This document shows, piece by piece, positions 21,097 to 29,569 of a DNA stretch of 64,000 nucleotides. Position 1 is the first letter of the stretch. Every line of letters starts with the position of its first letter. This DNA comes from Chlorobiaceae bacterium (GTDB lineage: Bacteria > Bacteroidota > Chlorobiia > Chlorobiales > Chlorobiaceae). A model generated the notes under the pieces. The model searched no databases. It had not been told where the DNA came from and saw only the letters and a list, made by a program, of their open reading frames with translations. A program made the position numbers and the translations under genes. The stretch spans positions 1 to 64,000 of the forward strand of contig JAAXWO010000002.1 of the NCBI GenBank assembly GCA_013334965.1, read 5' to 3'.

Positions 21097-21654
21097 ATGG
21101 CCACCATCGAAGAATCGCTCGCCTGGACCGGAGTGCCCGTGCCTGATGCCCTGGGAAATCTTGGGCAACGTGAACAGGATACGCTCGCAGAATACATACA
21201 AACCGTGGTTACCAAAAAAACAGATGGCCTCGACGAACTATACCAGGCCATCAGCGCGATCGTGAAGTTCATTCCGCACTTCATCGTCATCCCCCTCATG
21301 GTTGAAAACATCAGGCCGCAGATCTCTGCAGGCGTCTGCAAAAAGATGGGGGTAGACCAGGCGGTGAACTATGCCAACGACCTTCCTGTCGAATATTTCA
21401 GCGAAGTCTCGCGTCATATCGACGACGAAATGATGGCCCGCATCCTCGAAAAGATGAAAAGGCACCATGCGGAAAAGATCATCAAATACGAACTCCAGAA
21501 CAACCAGCACCACATGCTCGACATTGCCGGACACTTCGAACAGCGTCTTCTGGAATTTGTCGCACGAAACATCGACTTTGCCCAGCATCCGGAATGTCAG
21601 GCCACCCTGCACAAGCACTGCAGCGTCATCGAAAGAATGCGCGCCCTGGTCTGA
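21097..21654 (+). CDS. Conserved all-helical protein of unknown function
   Basis: A 185-residue soluble protein, predicted all-alpha from its amphipathic pattern. It contains a hydrophobic stretch IPHFIVIPLMVENI near residue 70 and charged helices such as DDEMMARILEKMKRHHAEKI, which loosely resemble MgtE-N-like superhelical units. I do not recognise a family. The frame is open from a TTG at 21046, but the ATG at 21097 is preferred. It is divergent from the ABC-F gene and convergent with psiE. Confidence 0.6.
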   Translation: MATIEESLAWTGVPVPDALGNLGQREQDTLAEYIQTVVTKKTDGLDELYQAISAIVKFIPHFIVIPLMVENIRPQISAGVCKKMGVDQAVNYANDLPVEYFSEVSRHIDDEMMARILEKMKRHHAEKIIKYELQNNQHHMLDIAGHFEQRLLEFVARNIDFAQHPECQATLHKHCSVIERMRALV

Positions 21655-21837
21655 GGCAGACTCGACTGACCCGTAGAATATCAATACGCTGAAACCTCCT
21701 TCACGCGACCCATTCAGGATCAGGGAACGCTTTTTGATCGCAAGCAAGAGGGTTCAAGATCACTGCAGATATCGTTCCAGAAAGGATATTTATTGCCGCC
21801 CAGAGCCAAGGTAAAACGAGCCGGTGCGACAACGGAT

Positions 21838-22305
21838 TCAGAGTGGTTCCTTATTGCCGCCCTGCTTATCAGAACTTGAGACAAGCTTGTGCAGAACTCC
21901 GATAATCAGCAGTGAGGCCAGGACAAGACCGTAATGCCATGGATTGAACATCGCCTCAGGGCTCTGGCCGGCGGTGGCGACCTTTACAGGCTCCACGATC
22001 AACTGCCTGAGCAACGTGATCATCGCCACTTCAATAAACACCACGAGATGGAACACTCCGTTCTGGACGTAATTGATTTCAGCGGAGATCAGGCTTGACA
22101 GTGTCCATACGATGAACAGGGTGCCGAGAGCCTGGAGAAACCCATGCGCAAGCTGGTTCATCTGTATGGCATGCACGACGGCCATGACGAACTCCCAGAG
22201 GACCATCATGCTCGCCATGACGAGCGCTATGGAGAGAAGAACGTGAAGCAGATGGTTGAACGCATGCAAGGTCTTGATAAGCCGATCCTCAAACATCTCT
22301 TTCAT
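21838..22305 (-). CDS. PsiE-like phosphate-starvation-inducible membrane protein
   Basis: A 155-residue integral membrane protein with four predicted helices at about residues 18-42, 58-77, 83-102 and 122-142. The segments TLFIVWTLSSLISAEI and VVFIEVAMITLLRQLIV match the PsiE family. The E. coli protein is induced by phosphate starvation; its biochemical function is unknown and no regulatory box was recognised here. Confidence 0.78.
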   Translation of the reverse strand: MKEMFEDRLIKTLHAFNHLLHVLLSIALVMASMMVLWEFVMAVVHAIQMNQLAHGFLQALGTLFIVWTLSSLISAEINYVQNGVFHLVVFIEVAMITLLRQLIVEPVKVATAGQSPEAMFNPWHYGLVLASLLIIGVLHKLVSSSDKQGGNKEPL

Positions 22306-22741
22306 GGTTTCAATCTTAAGTCTTAATAGAAAAACGATCCTTGAAAACTACCCGATCGAGCCCGGCAAAACATTGCCGATCACTTTTCAAAATAGACAAT
22401 CAACGACAGTAAAAAAACGCAGTAGCTGCTACCGGCAAGGATTTGGCTGACCTGTGGCATCAATTTCGGCAACAATATGTGGCTCCGCCACATCCCTCCG
22501 TAGCCAACAGGTGCCAGAATAGTAAATGGAGCGAATGAAACCACTCATTTTAAACGTCACATAAATGAAATAGCCATTCAGGAAACGTTTCTTCATGGAA
22601 TAATTCAACGTCAGCAACACGGAATATTTACCGTTCTGACTGACAAGAAAATTGAGAAGAAGCTGTCAGAAGCTATATTTCCATATTGAGTCGTTGCCTC
22701 TGAATGCAGTATTGATCCAACTGTATAAAAATGAATTACCG
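22306..22741. other. 436-bp intergenic region
   Basis: No credible gene is present; frames here are short and random. A small hairpin ATGTGGC TCC GCCACAT lies at 22477-22493. A weak -10-like TATAAA just before the repeat protein gene may be part of its promoter. It separates two divergent genes. Confidence 0.5.
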
Positions 22742-23830
22742 ATGAGAAAAACCATCTTTCTGGCAACCGGGTTCGCAGGACTGCTGCTTTGCCAACCGCT
22801 TACCGATGCTCGCGCGGAACTCAACCTTCATCTCAACCTTGGCGGAGGTCCGGTTGTCGTCGTAGACAGAGCCCCTGATTTCATCTATCTTGACGACTAT
22901 GGCCTTTCCGTATCATATGGCTGGGATTATGACATCATCCGTTATGGTGACCTTTTCTTTGTTTTCAGAGATGGCGAATGGTATCGCAGCCCAAGCTATC
23001 GTGGCCCCTGGGCACTCGTCCGATATCACAATATCCCTTTTGCGATAAGACGCCACGGCTGGGAACGAATCAGGGAGCGCCGCGACATGGAGTACCGCAG
23101 GCATGATCGCGACTACTGGGATTCGAGGTTCAATCGCCGAAGTGAACCCGACCGCAGGTACGACAGGGACAGGCCTCGCGACAGGGGCCCTCAGCCCGAC
23201 CAGAACAGATGGCCTGACCAGAACAGGAGACCTGACGTGAGGCCCCAATTCCAGCCCGACCAGAACAGGAGACCCGATGGCGGACCGCGTCCTGACCAGA
23301 ACAGGCAGCCGGACATGAGGCCCCAATTCCAGCCCGACCAGAACAGGAGATCCGATGGCGGACCGCGCCCTGACCAGAACAGGCAACCGGACGGGAAGCC
23401 CCAATTCCAGCCCGACCAGAACAGGAGACCTGACGGCGGACCGCGCCCTGACCAGAACAGGCAACCGGACATGAGGCCACAATTCCAGCCCGACCAGAAC
23501 AGGAGACCCGACGGCGGACCGCGCCCTGACCAGAACAGGCAGCCGGACGTGAGGCCCCAATTCCAGCCCGACCAGAACAGGAGACCCGACGGCGGACCGC
23601 GCCCTGACCAGAACAGGCAACCTCAACCTCAACAGCAGCCGAATCAGAACCGAGGTCCCCAGCAGCAGCCTCCGGCTGCGCCTCCCAAATGGTTTGAGCC
23701 GAAACAGCAACCCCAGCCTCAGGCACAGCCGAAGCCTGAGCAGAGAAAGAGATCTGACGATAATGAGCGGGGCGACAGGAGCAATCCCACGCCTGACGGC
23801 AATATCAGGGGCTTCAACGACAGACGCTAA
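22742..23830 (+). CDS. Secreted protein with C-terminal 26-residue Pro/Asp/Gln/Asn/Arg repeats
   Basis: The 362-residue protein has a signal peptide (hydrophobic core about residues 4-20, likely cleavage after ARA). A globular N-terminal region of about 100 residues is rich in Tyr/Trp (WDYDIIRYGDLFFVF, EWYRSPSYRGPW). An Arg/Asp-rich segment then leads to a low-complexity tail. The tail holds four complete 26-residue repeats and a fifth partial one, each built from PDQNRRPDGGPR and PDQNRQPD...RPQFQ, then a Gln/Pro-rich end. The tail is probably disordered and highly soluble. The N-terminal part resembles small secreted proteins of unknown role in other anaerobes. The start is set at the signal peptide; the frame opens 30 codons earlier. 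Confidence 0.85.
   Translation: MRKTIFLATGFAGLLLCQPLTDARAELNLHLNLGGGPVVVVDRAPDFIYLDDYGLSVSYGWDYDIIRYGDLFFVFRDGEWYRSPSYRGPWALVRYHNIPFAIRRHGWERIRERRDMEYRRHDRDYWDSRFNRRSEPDRRYDRDRPRDRGPQPDQNRWPDQNRRPDVRPQFQPDQNRRPDGGPRPDQNRQPDMRPQFQPDQNRRSDGGPRPDQNRQPDGKPQFQPDQNRRPDGGPRPDQNRQPDMRPQFQPDQNRRPDGGPRPDQNRQPDVRPQFQPDQNRRPDGGPRPDQNRQPQPQQQPNQNRGPQQQPPAAPPKWFEPKQQPQPQAQPKPEQRKRSDDNERGDRSNPTPDGNIRGFNDRR
23255..23623 (+). repeat. 78-bp coding tandem repeat (4.7 units)
   Basis: Units begin at 23255, 23333, 23411, 23489 and 23567, the last truncated to 57 bp. They differ by a few bases, for example ATG/GTG/GGG at the RPQFQ lead-in. The unit is a multiple of three, so copy-number change would lengthen or shorten the protein tail without breaking the frame. 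Confidence 0.92.
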
Positions 23831-23850
23831 ACCTCGGCGACACTCTTCGC

Positions 23851-23894
23851 AAAAACAGAAAGGGAGCTTTGTAACCAGCTCCCTTTCTGTTTTT
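23851..23894. terminator. Strong bidirectional terminator
   Basis: A perfect 18-bp inverted repeat, AAAAACAGAAAGGGAGCT against AGCTCCCTTTCTGTTTTT, encloses an 8-nt loop. It ends in T on either strand, and it lies between the repeat protein gene and the convergent small membrane protein gene. Confidence 0.93.
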
Positions 23895-23970
23895 GCATTA
23901 TGATCGATTATGATTCTGCCATCGTTCAATGAGAATGAATTCGATCATGGCGTCCGCGCCAAGTGAAAAA

Positions 23971-24174
23971 CTATTCGAATCCTTGAACTTCCTTGTGAGG
24001 TGCAAGTATGATGGCTATCAACGCGAACACGCTGAAAAAGAAACCCATGGCCAGCCAACCGACAGCCTGACTTCCGACATAACCTTTTTTCATTGAAATT
24101 ATCAGACAGGCGAGCCCGCATACGACACTCATTACGAGTACGAATATCAAGCTCGATAAATCCATCATGGCCAT
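23971..24174 (-). CDS. Small two-helix membrane protein, unknown function
   Basis: A 67-residue protein with two hydrophobic segments (about residues 5-23 and 36-58) joined by a short loop with KKGY, then a charged C-terminus. This resembles small phage-immunity-like or YqaE-sized membrane proteins, but no family is recognised. The frame extends 73 codons further upstream through a poly-Gly region that looks non-coding, so the shorter start (MAMMDLSS) is used. Confidence 0.5.
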   Translation of the reverse strand: MAMMDLSSLIFVLVMSVVCGLACLIISMKKGYVGSQAVGWLAMGFFFSVFALIAIILAPHKEVQGFE

Positions 24175-24470
24175 ATGCTGCGAATATTTAGGTGAAAACG
24201 TCAACGAACCGTATCGCCATAATCTAAAAAAAACAGCCAAAACCATAAAAGCCCCACCGCCCCCTCCGGATAGCTTCATTGAGATGGATCCAGCAATTTT
24301 CTTGATTGCGTAACTGATCCATGCCGGGGGCATTACCAGTATGAATGCTTCGCGCCATGAACGTCTCTGGACAGGATGGGGTGGACAAACCACTTTATCA
24401 TCTTATATTCAGCGCATTCACGACTCCGGGAATGGAGGTCCGCAAGCAAGTCAACCAAACCTGAATATCA

Positions 24471-25181
24471 ATGGGCACCATCGAAAACAACAGGGTTTTT
24501 CTCATCACCGGCGCTTCGACGGGTATAGGGGAGGCTACGGCACGTCGCGCTGTCGAGGCCGGCTGGAAAGTAGCGCTCGCCGCACGATCGACAGACAAAC
24601 TCGAGGCGCTGGCGTCTGAGCTCGGCCATGAGCAAGCCATCGCGATCGCCTGCGACGTTTCGGAATGGAAGTCCCAGCAGGAGATGATGCAAAAAACCAT
24701 TGAACGCTTCGGCAGAATCGACGCCGCATTCGCCAATGCGGGATTTTCGAAGGGATCGACGTTCTACGGCGGTGAAAACAAGCCGGAAGAGTGGCGGGAC
24801 ATGGTACTGACAAACGTCTATGGCGCGGCTGTCACAGCAAGGCTCGTCCTTCCTGAACTGGTGAAAACCAAAGGCCACTTCCTCGTCACAGGGTCGGTCG
24901 TTGGACGCGTCACTTCGATACGGAACCTCTATTCGGCCACCAAATGGGCTGTAACCGGTATGGCCCAGGCAATCCGCAACGAGATGTCAGGCACCGGTAT
25001 CCGGGTCACGCTCGTTGAACCGGGCGTCGTCGATACGCCGTTCTGGGATCATCTGCAGAAACCGTCGACAGCAGAACTGGTGCCGGACGATATCGCCCGC
25101 GCCGTTATCTACGCAATCAGCCAGCCGCCTCACGTCGACGTCAACGAAATCCTCATCCGCCCAACCGGCCAGCAGAACTGA
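24471..25181 (+). CDS. Short-chain dehydrogenase/reductase
   Basis: A classical NAD(P)-dependent SDR of 236 residues. It has the nucleotide motif TGASTGIG (about residue 13), NAG at the end of beta-4, catalytic Ser (VTGSVVG), the YSATK Tyr-Lys pair, and PGVVDTPF after it. An Arg following beta-2 (AARSTDK) suggests NADP(H) preference. The substrate is not evident, and no pathway genes are adjacent. Confidence 0.88.
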   Translation: MGTIENNRVFLITGASTGIGEATARRAVEAGWKVALAARSTDKLEALASELGHEQAIAIACDVSEWKSQQEMMQKTIERFGRIDAAFANAGFSKGSTFYGGENKPEEWRDMVLTNVYGAAVTARLVLPELVKTKGHFLVTGSVVGRVTSIRNLYSATKWAVTGMAQAIRNEMSGTGIRVTLVEPGVVDTPFWDHLQKPSTAELVPDDIARAVIYAISQPPHVDVNEILIRPTGQQN

Positions 25182-25192
25182 ACCGGGTTATA

Positions 25193-25227
25193 ACAGGAAG
25201 CCGGGACATTTACCCCGGCTTTCCTGT
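25193..25227. terminator. Bidirectional hairpin terminator
   Basis: ACAGGAAGCCGGG pairs with CCCCGGCTTTCCTGT (one bulged T) across a 7-nt loop, between the convergent SDR and Spy-like genes. T-runs are short. Confidence 0.6.
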
Positions 25228-25247
25228 CACGCTATCCTGTGCTTGAT

Positions 25248-25757
25248 TCAGCCGCGACCAAAACCACGGCTCCCCATATCATCCCTCATATGGAGCATCT
25301 TCTCAATCTGCTTGTGATCGAGCACCCGGGACAATTCACGGAAATGTCGGCTCTGGATCGTAGCCAGCCTGGCATGCTGACGACCGATCTGTTCGGTCAG
25401 TCTGGCGATTCTCCTTTCATCAGGCCTGTTCCGCACTGACTCGTCGGCAAGATCATGCCTCAGGGCTCCGAGCTCCTGCCACAAAGGCTTGCTCTCCTGG
25501 AAAAAGTTTCGCCGCAGTTCACTCATCTTCTGCTCCTGGCTATCGCTCAGGCCGAGGGCCTGTTTCATGTAAAACTGCCGTTGGTGCCTACCTTGTGGAC
25601 GCATGCCATTAGGGCCGGAACCACATCCGCGGCCATCGACAGATGTGTAAGCGCCGGAAGGCGGACATGGCACCTGGTCGACGTTGTTTGCTGCGTAGGT
25701 AGTGCCTGCCGTACCGATTAACCCTGCGAGCAGGGCTGTCATCAGAATCTTGTTCAT
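25248..25757 (-). CDS. Spy/CpxP-like periplasmic protein
   Basis: The 169-residue protein has a signal peptide (MNKILMTALLAGLIG, cleavage near TYAANN). A Gly/Pro-rich linker precedes a helical domain with LGLSDSQEQKMSEL, the degenerate LTxxQ motif of the Spy/CpxP/ZraP group. A second such region is near DERRIARLTEQIGRQ. Family members are ATP-independent periplasmic chaperones or metal-stress sensors. A Met/Arg/Gly-rich C-terminus (MRDDMGSRGFGRG) follows. The longer frame start is rejected because it would bury the signal peptide. Confidence 0.78.
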   Translation of the reverse strand: MNKILMTALLAGLIGTAGTTYAANNVDQVPCPPSGAYTSVDGRGCGSGPNGMRPQGRHQRQFYMKQALGLSDSQEQKMSELRRNFFQESKPLWQELGALRHDLADESVRNRPDERRIARLTEQIGRQHARLATIQSRHFRELSRVLDHKQIEKMLHMRDDMGSRGFGRG

Positions 25758-25933
25758 CGTTTCTTCTATTTGTTGATCATCGTCCCTATCGTTGTCTCCG
25801 AATGTCATTGATCGACATCCGTTTCATTCGATAGGACGCTGGTCAGAAACGATTCCTGCGGATCATGTGGAAAATAATCCTGACCGCTCTGGAATGAACT
25901 CTACGAAATTGAATGGGGATCAGCGCTGACGTT

Positions 25934-26365
25934 TCAGATCAGCTGCTTGTGGTACTCAAGAGACCAGAGGTTTCTTGATTTGTCGAGAAGGGTGATCTTC
26001 ACGCCGAAACCCTCCCTGATGAAGCTGATGATGTCACGATTTTCCCTGAAGGTTGAGAAGCTCTCCTCATTGCCGAACTTACGGGAGTAATAACGATATA
26101 CCTCATCGCGGCTGCCAAGCGACTCAAAAGTAACGATCACGACATGGTCGACCGTCGAGACCCCTACCACGCTCTTTTCCCGGTAGATGTCAAGCCAGGG
26201 CGGCATATCGCTGAAGGATTTTCCCAGCGCGTTTCCTCCGACATGGGACACCGCGCCGTTTGAACGATCCTGACGGCTTGCGGCAAGCTCATCGGGTTGA
26301 CGGACGCATCCGTTAAGCCCACAGCACATCACCACTGCCGCAGCAGCAGCACCCGTTCTATTCAT
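25934..26365 (-). CDS. Predicted lipoprotein, unknown function
   Basis: A 143-residue protein with a short signal sequence ending in the lipobox LNGC (Cys20), then about 120 residues of mixed alpha/beta character including VVIVTFESLGSRDEVYRYY and FGVKITLLDK. No family is recognised. It lies upstream of the Spy-like gene with a 176-bp gap. Confidence 0.65.
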   Translation of the reverse strand: MNRTGAAAAAVVMCCGLNGCVRQPDELAASRQDRSNGAVSHVGGNALGKSFSDMPPWLDIYREKSVVGVSTVDHVVIVTFESLGSRDEVYRYYSRKFGNEESFSTFRENRDIISFIREGFGVKITLLDKSRNLWSLEYHKQLI

Positions 26366-26617
26366 GATTGGTTCCTCGTGACCGGATTGATTCGATGATT
26401 ACTTCTGATGTATAATCTATTTTTCGGCTGCATAATTCACGTGAACATACATATTTTTCTTCAACGTAACAGCCCTTGCGGAAGGTTATTGAAAAATAAA
26501 CCCCATCGGGAGCCGATGCATTCGTTTTTGCCGATCATTGCGTATTTTTCTCCAGCTTCAACAGATACCGCACAGGACCGTAGCGGCCTATAAATTACGG
26601 CACCAAGCATTCCGATC

Positions 26618-27484
26618 ATGACTATTCAGAACAGGTATATCAACGTCGGAGGCCACCGGCACAGGTATGTCGACACCGGAGGTCATGGGCCGACCATGCT
26701 GCTCCTGCACGGCATCTCCTCATCGCTCGATTTTTACCGTTTGAGCATACCGCTGCTCGCGGGCTCCTTCAGGGTGCTGGCTCTCGACCTGCTCGGCTTC
26801 GGAGAGTCCGACAAACCGAAAAACAAACCCTACTCCCTGAATCTTTACGCCGGGCTCATCCATGAGTTCCTCGAAAAAACAGATGCTGCCGGAAATGGCC
26901 CGGTATACGGGACAGGACATTCGATGGGCGGCAAGTATCTTCTGGCCACGGCACTCACCTATCCGGGAACGTTCGACAAGATCGTTCTCAGCAACACTGA
27001 CGGCTTCATCACCCTGCCATCGTTTGCGCGAGTCCTCAGCCTGCCAGGCGTCAGGCATCTTCTCAAGAAGGTGGTAACCAGGGAGGAGATCGCAAAAAAA
27101 ATGTTCGCATCGGCCTTTCACAACATTGGGGCAATCGACGCGGTCACCCGAAGGAAAATCCTCGATGTAGCCGTGGATCATGACGCCTTCGATACGGTCA
27201 TGGGACTGAACAGGAACCTCCTCAATCTTGACATGAAGCGCACCGGGCTGAGGTCCAGGCTCAAGGAGCTCACGATGCCAGTGCTCATCATCTGGGGTGA
27301 CCGTGACCGGTACATGTCCCCGAAATATGCTCATATCGTTAAAAAGGAGCTTCCGTGCGCAAAGCTTCTTATCTTCAGTGAATGCGGCCATTCACCCATG
27401 CTTGAATATCCGGCGCAGTTCTGCGAGGCAATCACCGAGTTCATCCATCAGGAATCACCACCGTCAGACGGCATATGCTCATAA
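26618..27484 (+). CDS. Alpha/beta hydrolase
   Basis: A 288-residue alpha/beta-hydrolase fold protein. LLLHGISSS forms the oxyanion region, the nucleophile elbow is GHSMGG, the acid lies in WGDRDRYMS, and the catalytic His is in [10 protein letters not shown]. The substrate is unknown. The stop codon overlaps the start of tmk by 10 bp, so the pair is an operon. Confidence 0.85.
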   Translation: MTIQNRYINVGGHRHRYVDTGGHGPTMLLLHGISSSLDFYRLSIPLLAGSFRVLALDLLGFGESDKPKNKPYSLNLYAGLIHEFLEKTDAAGNGPVYGTGHSMGGKYLLATALTYPGTFDKIVLSNTDGFITLPSFARVLSLPGVRHLLKKVVTREEIAKKMFASAFHNIGAIDAVTRRKILDVAVDHDAFDTVMGLNRNLLNLDMKRTGLRSRLKELTMPVLIIWGDRDRYMSPKYAHIVKKELPCAKLLIFSECGHSPMLEYPAQFCEAITEFIHQESPPSDGICS

Positions 27485-28125
27485 CATTCGAAGGAATAGA
27501 CGGGGCCGGGAAATCGACCCAGGTCACGAAACTGAAACGGCATCTCCAGGAACTGGGCCGCGAAGTGCTCACGCTCCGTGAACCTGGCGGCACAGCCGTT
27601 GCCGAGCATATCAGGGATCTGCTGCTTGAAAGCAAACACGACATCACCCCTGTCGGGGAACTCCTGCTCTTCGCGGCCAGCCGTGCCGAACTCGTGCAGA
27701 AGGTCATCCTGCCTGCGCTGGACAACGGCAGCGACGTGATCCTCGACCGGTTCTTCGATTCGACGACTGCTTACCAGGGTTACGGACGCGGGCTGGACCT
27801 GGAACTGCTCGCCGGGGTAAACCGGATAGCCACCTTCGGGCTCAACCCGGACATCACCTTTTACCTCGACCTGACCCCCGAAGATGCGCTCAAGAGGAAA
27901 TTTTCCGAGAAATCGCTTCCGCTGGCATTCGAGTCGGAAGAGCTTGACCGAATGGAGAACTCAGGGCTCGAGTTCTATCGACGGGTCCGACAGGGGTACC
28001 ACGCCATCAGCGCGGAGCAATCCGACCGCATAGTGAAGCTCGACGCGCTCCTGACGCCGGATGAAATTCACCGGATGATCGTCGGAAGCCTTGAAAAAAG
28101 GGATAACCGGCTTACAGGAAGCTGA
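27475..28125 (+). CDS. tmk: Thymidylate kinase
   Basis: It phosphorylates dTMP to dTDP. The 216 residues include the P-loop GIDGAGKST, the DR(F) substrate motif [16 protein letters not shown], and a LID region with the SEKSLPL stretch. The ATG lies inside the end of the upstream alpha/beta hydrolase gene (10-bp overlap), implying coupled translation. Confidence 0.96.
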   Translation: MLITFEGIDGAGKSTQVTKLKRHLQELGREVLTLREPGGTAVAEHIRDLLLESKHDITPVGELLLFAASRAELVQKVILPALDNGSDVILDRFFDSTTAYQGYGRGLDLELLAGVNRIATFGLNPDITFYLDLTPEDALKRKFSEKSLPLAFESEELDRMENSGLEFYRRVRQGYHAISAEQSDRIVKLDALLTPDEIHRMIVGSLEKRDNRLTGS

Positions 28126-28265
28126 CCCGCCCCAGGCTATTTGAAACGGAAAAATGGATATCGGCATTATTATATTGTTAAAATGATGTTTCACTGAACG
28201 GCTGACCGCTTTTTTTCGTAAATTTACGTTCAAGATAGTTACCACACTCCTTCTGCCGGCTTCGC

Positions 28266-29528
28266 ATGCATAAAACCATTGTCAATGAGAGAAGTCTCAG
28301 GACCTGCAACTTCCCGATCACCCTTCAGGACATCAGAACGCTCAAGGAGCTTTATCGTCTGAAGGCTGAGACAAGGGATCTCAGGGAGCCTATCGTTAAA
28401 AACATCATGAAGCAGAGGATCGTAGGCAAAGGATGCCTCGAATCCCTGAAGAATGCCCTTTACTCCCTTGAGACCATCTACATCGACGACTATACCGGTC
28501 AGCGACTCCTGCGCCTTGACGGCATGAAGCAGATCGAGGTGGATCTGACCTATGAAATCCGCGAACTGCAGAAAGACATCTATTATCTTGAGTACGGCGA
28601 AGACCGCTTCATCGAGTACCTCGCCAAGTTCATCCCCGGCTTCACCGACTATGTCAGCGAAGGGGTGGAGATGCTCAGGGGTAAAAAATTCAGCGCATTC
28701 ATCACCGACCGGGACGGCACCACCAACAACTACTGTGGCCGATATCGCTCATCGATCCAACCGATCTACAATTCAGTCTTTCTCTCCCGCTTCGCAAAAA
28801 ACTGCTGTGACTATCCGTTGATCATCACATCGGCACCGCTCAAGGATTTCGGGATACTGAACGTCTCGATCAACCCTGAGCACATTTTCGTGTATGCCGG
28901 CTCAAAAGGGCGCGAATTCATCGACATCGAGGGTCAATTCAGCTCATTCCCTATCGAGAAAAGCAAGCAGGACCTTATCCAGCTTCTCAACGAAAGAATG
29001 CAGCTCATCCTGCTTGACCCCTCCTTCGAGAAGTTCAACTTCATCGGATCGGCGCTGCAGATCAAGTTCGGGCAAACCACCATCGCCCGCCAGGACATCA
29101 CCCGATCGGTCAATGAAGCGGAGTCTGCCGCCTTCCTCGAAAAAATCAAAAGCATCGTCAGGGACATCGACCCTGTAGGCAAGAATTTCAGGATTGAGGA
29201 TACCGGCCTTGACATCGAGATCATCCTGACCATCGACGTAGATCCCGAAACCGGTGAAATCAGGGATTTCGACAAGGGTGACGGACTGGAATTCATATGC
29301 CGCGAACTGAACATCGAACAGGCAAAGGGCCCGGTACTGGTCTGCGGCGACACCTCCTCGGACCTCCCGATGCTGAAAAAAGCCATGGAGATGTATGAAG
29401 ATGTCTGGACCATCTTCGTGACAAGGGACGAGAATCTCATGCAGAAGGTCCGGGAGATCTGTCCCAAGAGCTACATGGTACCCTATCCTGACATCCTCCT
29501 GACCATTCTCGGACTGCTGTCACTGTGA
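28266..29528 (+). CDS. HAD-superfamily phosphatase, trehalose-6-phosphatase-like
   Basis: The 420-residue protein has a helical N-terminal region of about 135 residues ([19 protein letters not shown]), then a HAD phosphatase core. Motif I is [10 protein letters not shown] with nucleophile Asp148 and Asp150; motif IV is [12 protein letters not shown]. The cap sits between motifs, as in the Cof/trehalose-6-phosphate phosphatase group. Its close partner, 41 bp downstream, is a beta-phosphoglucomutase/GH65 phosphorylase fusion, which favours a disaccharide-phosphate role such as trehalose-6-phosphate. The N-terminal region is an extra domain not seen in standard OtsB. Specificity is inferred from context. 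Confidence 0.75.
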   Translation: MHKTIVNERSLRTCNFPITLQDIRTLKELYRLKAETRDLREPIVKNIMKQRIVGKGCLESLKNALYSLETIYIDDYTGQRLLRLDGMKQIEVDLTYEIRELQKDIYYLEYGEDRFIEYLAKFIPGFTDYVSEGVEMLRGKKFSAFITDRDGTTNNYCGRYRSSIQPIYNSVFLSRFAKNCCDYPLIITSAPLKDFGILNVSINPEHIFVYAGSKGREFIDIEGQFSSFPIEKSKQDLIQLLNERMQLILLDPSFEKFNFIGSALQIKFGQTTIARQDITRSVNEAESAAFLEKIKSIVRDIDPVGKNFRIEDTGLDIEIILTIDVDPETGEIRDFDKGDGLEFICRELNIEQAKGPVLVCGDTSSDLPMLKKAMEMYEDVWTIFVTRDENLMQKVREICPKSYMVPYPDILLTILGLLSL

Positions 29529-29569
29529 TCTTTATCGTTTTTAATAAACCATTTACTGTTTCCTAAAGA

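Noticed and set aside
22913-23929. Long antisense frame opposite the repeat protein
   Set aside because: It is a shadow of the 78-bp repeats; the sense frame has a signal peptide and a sensible start.
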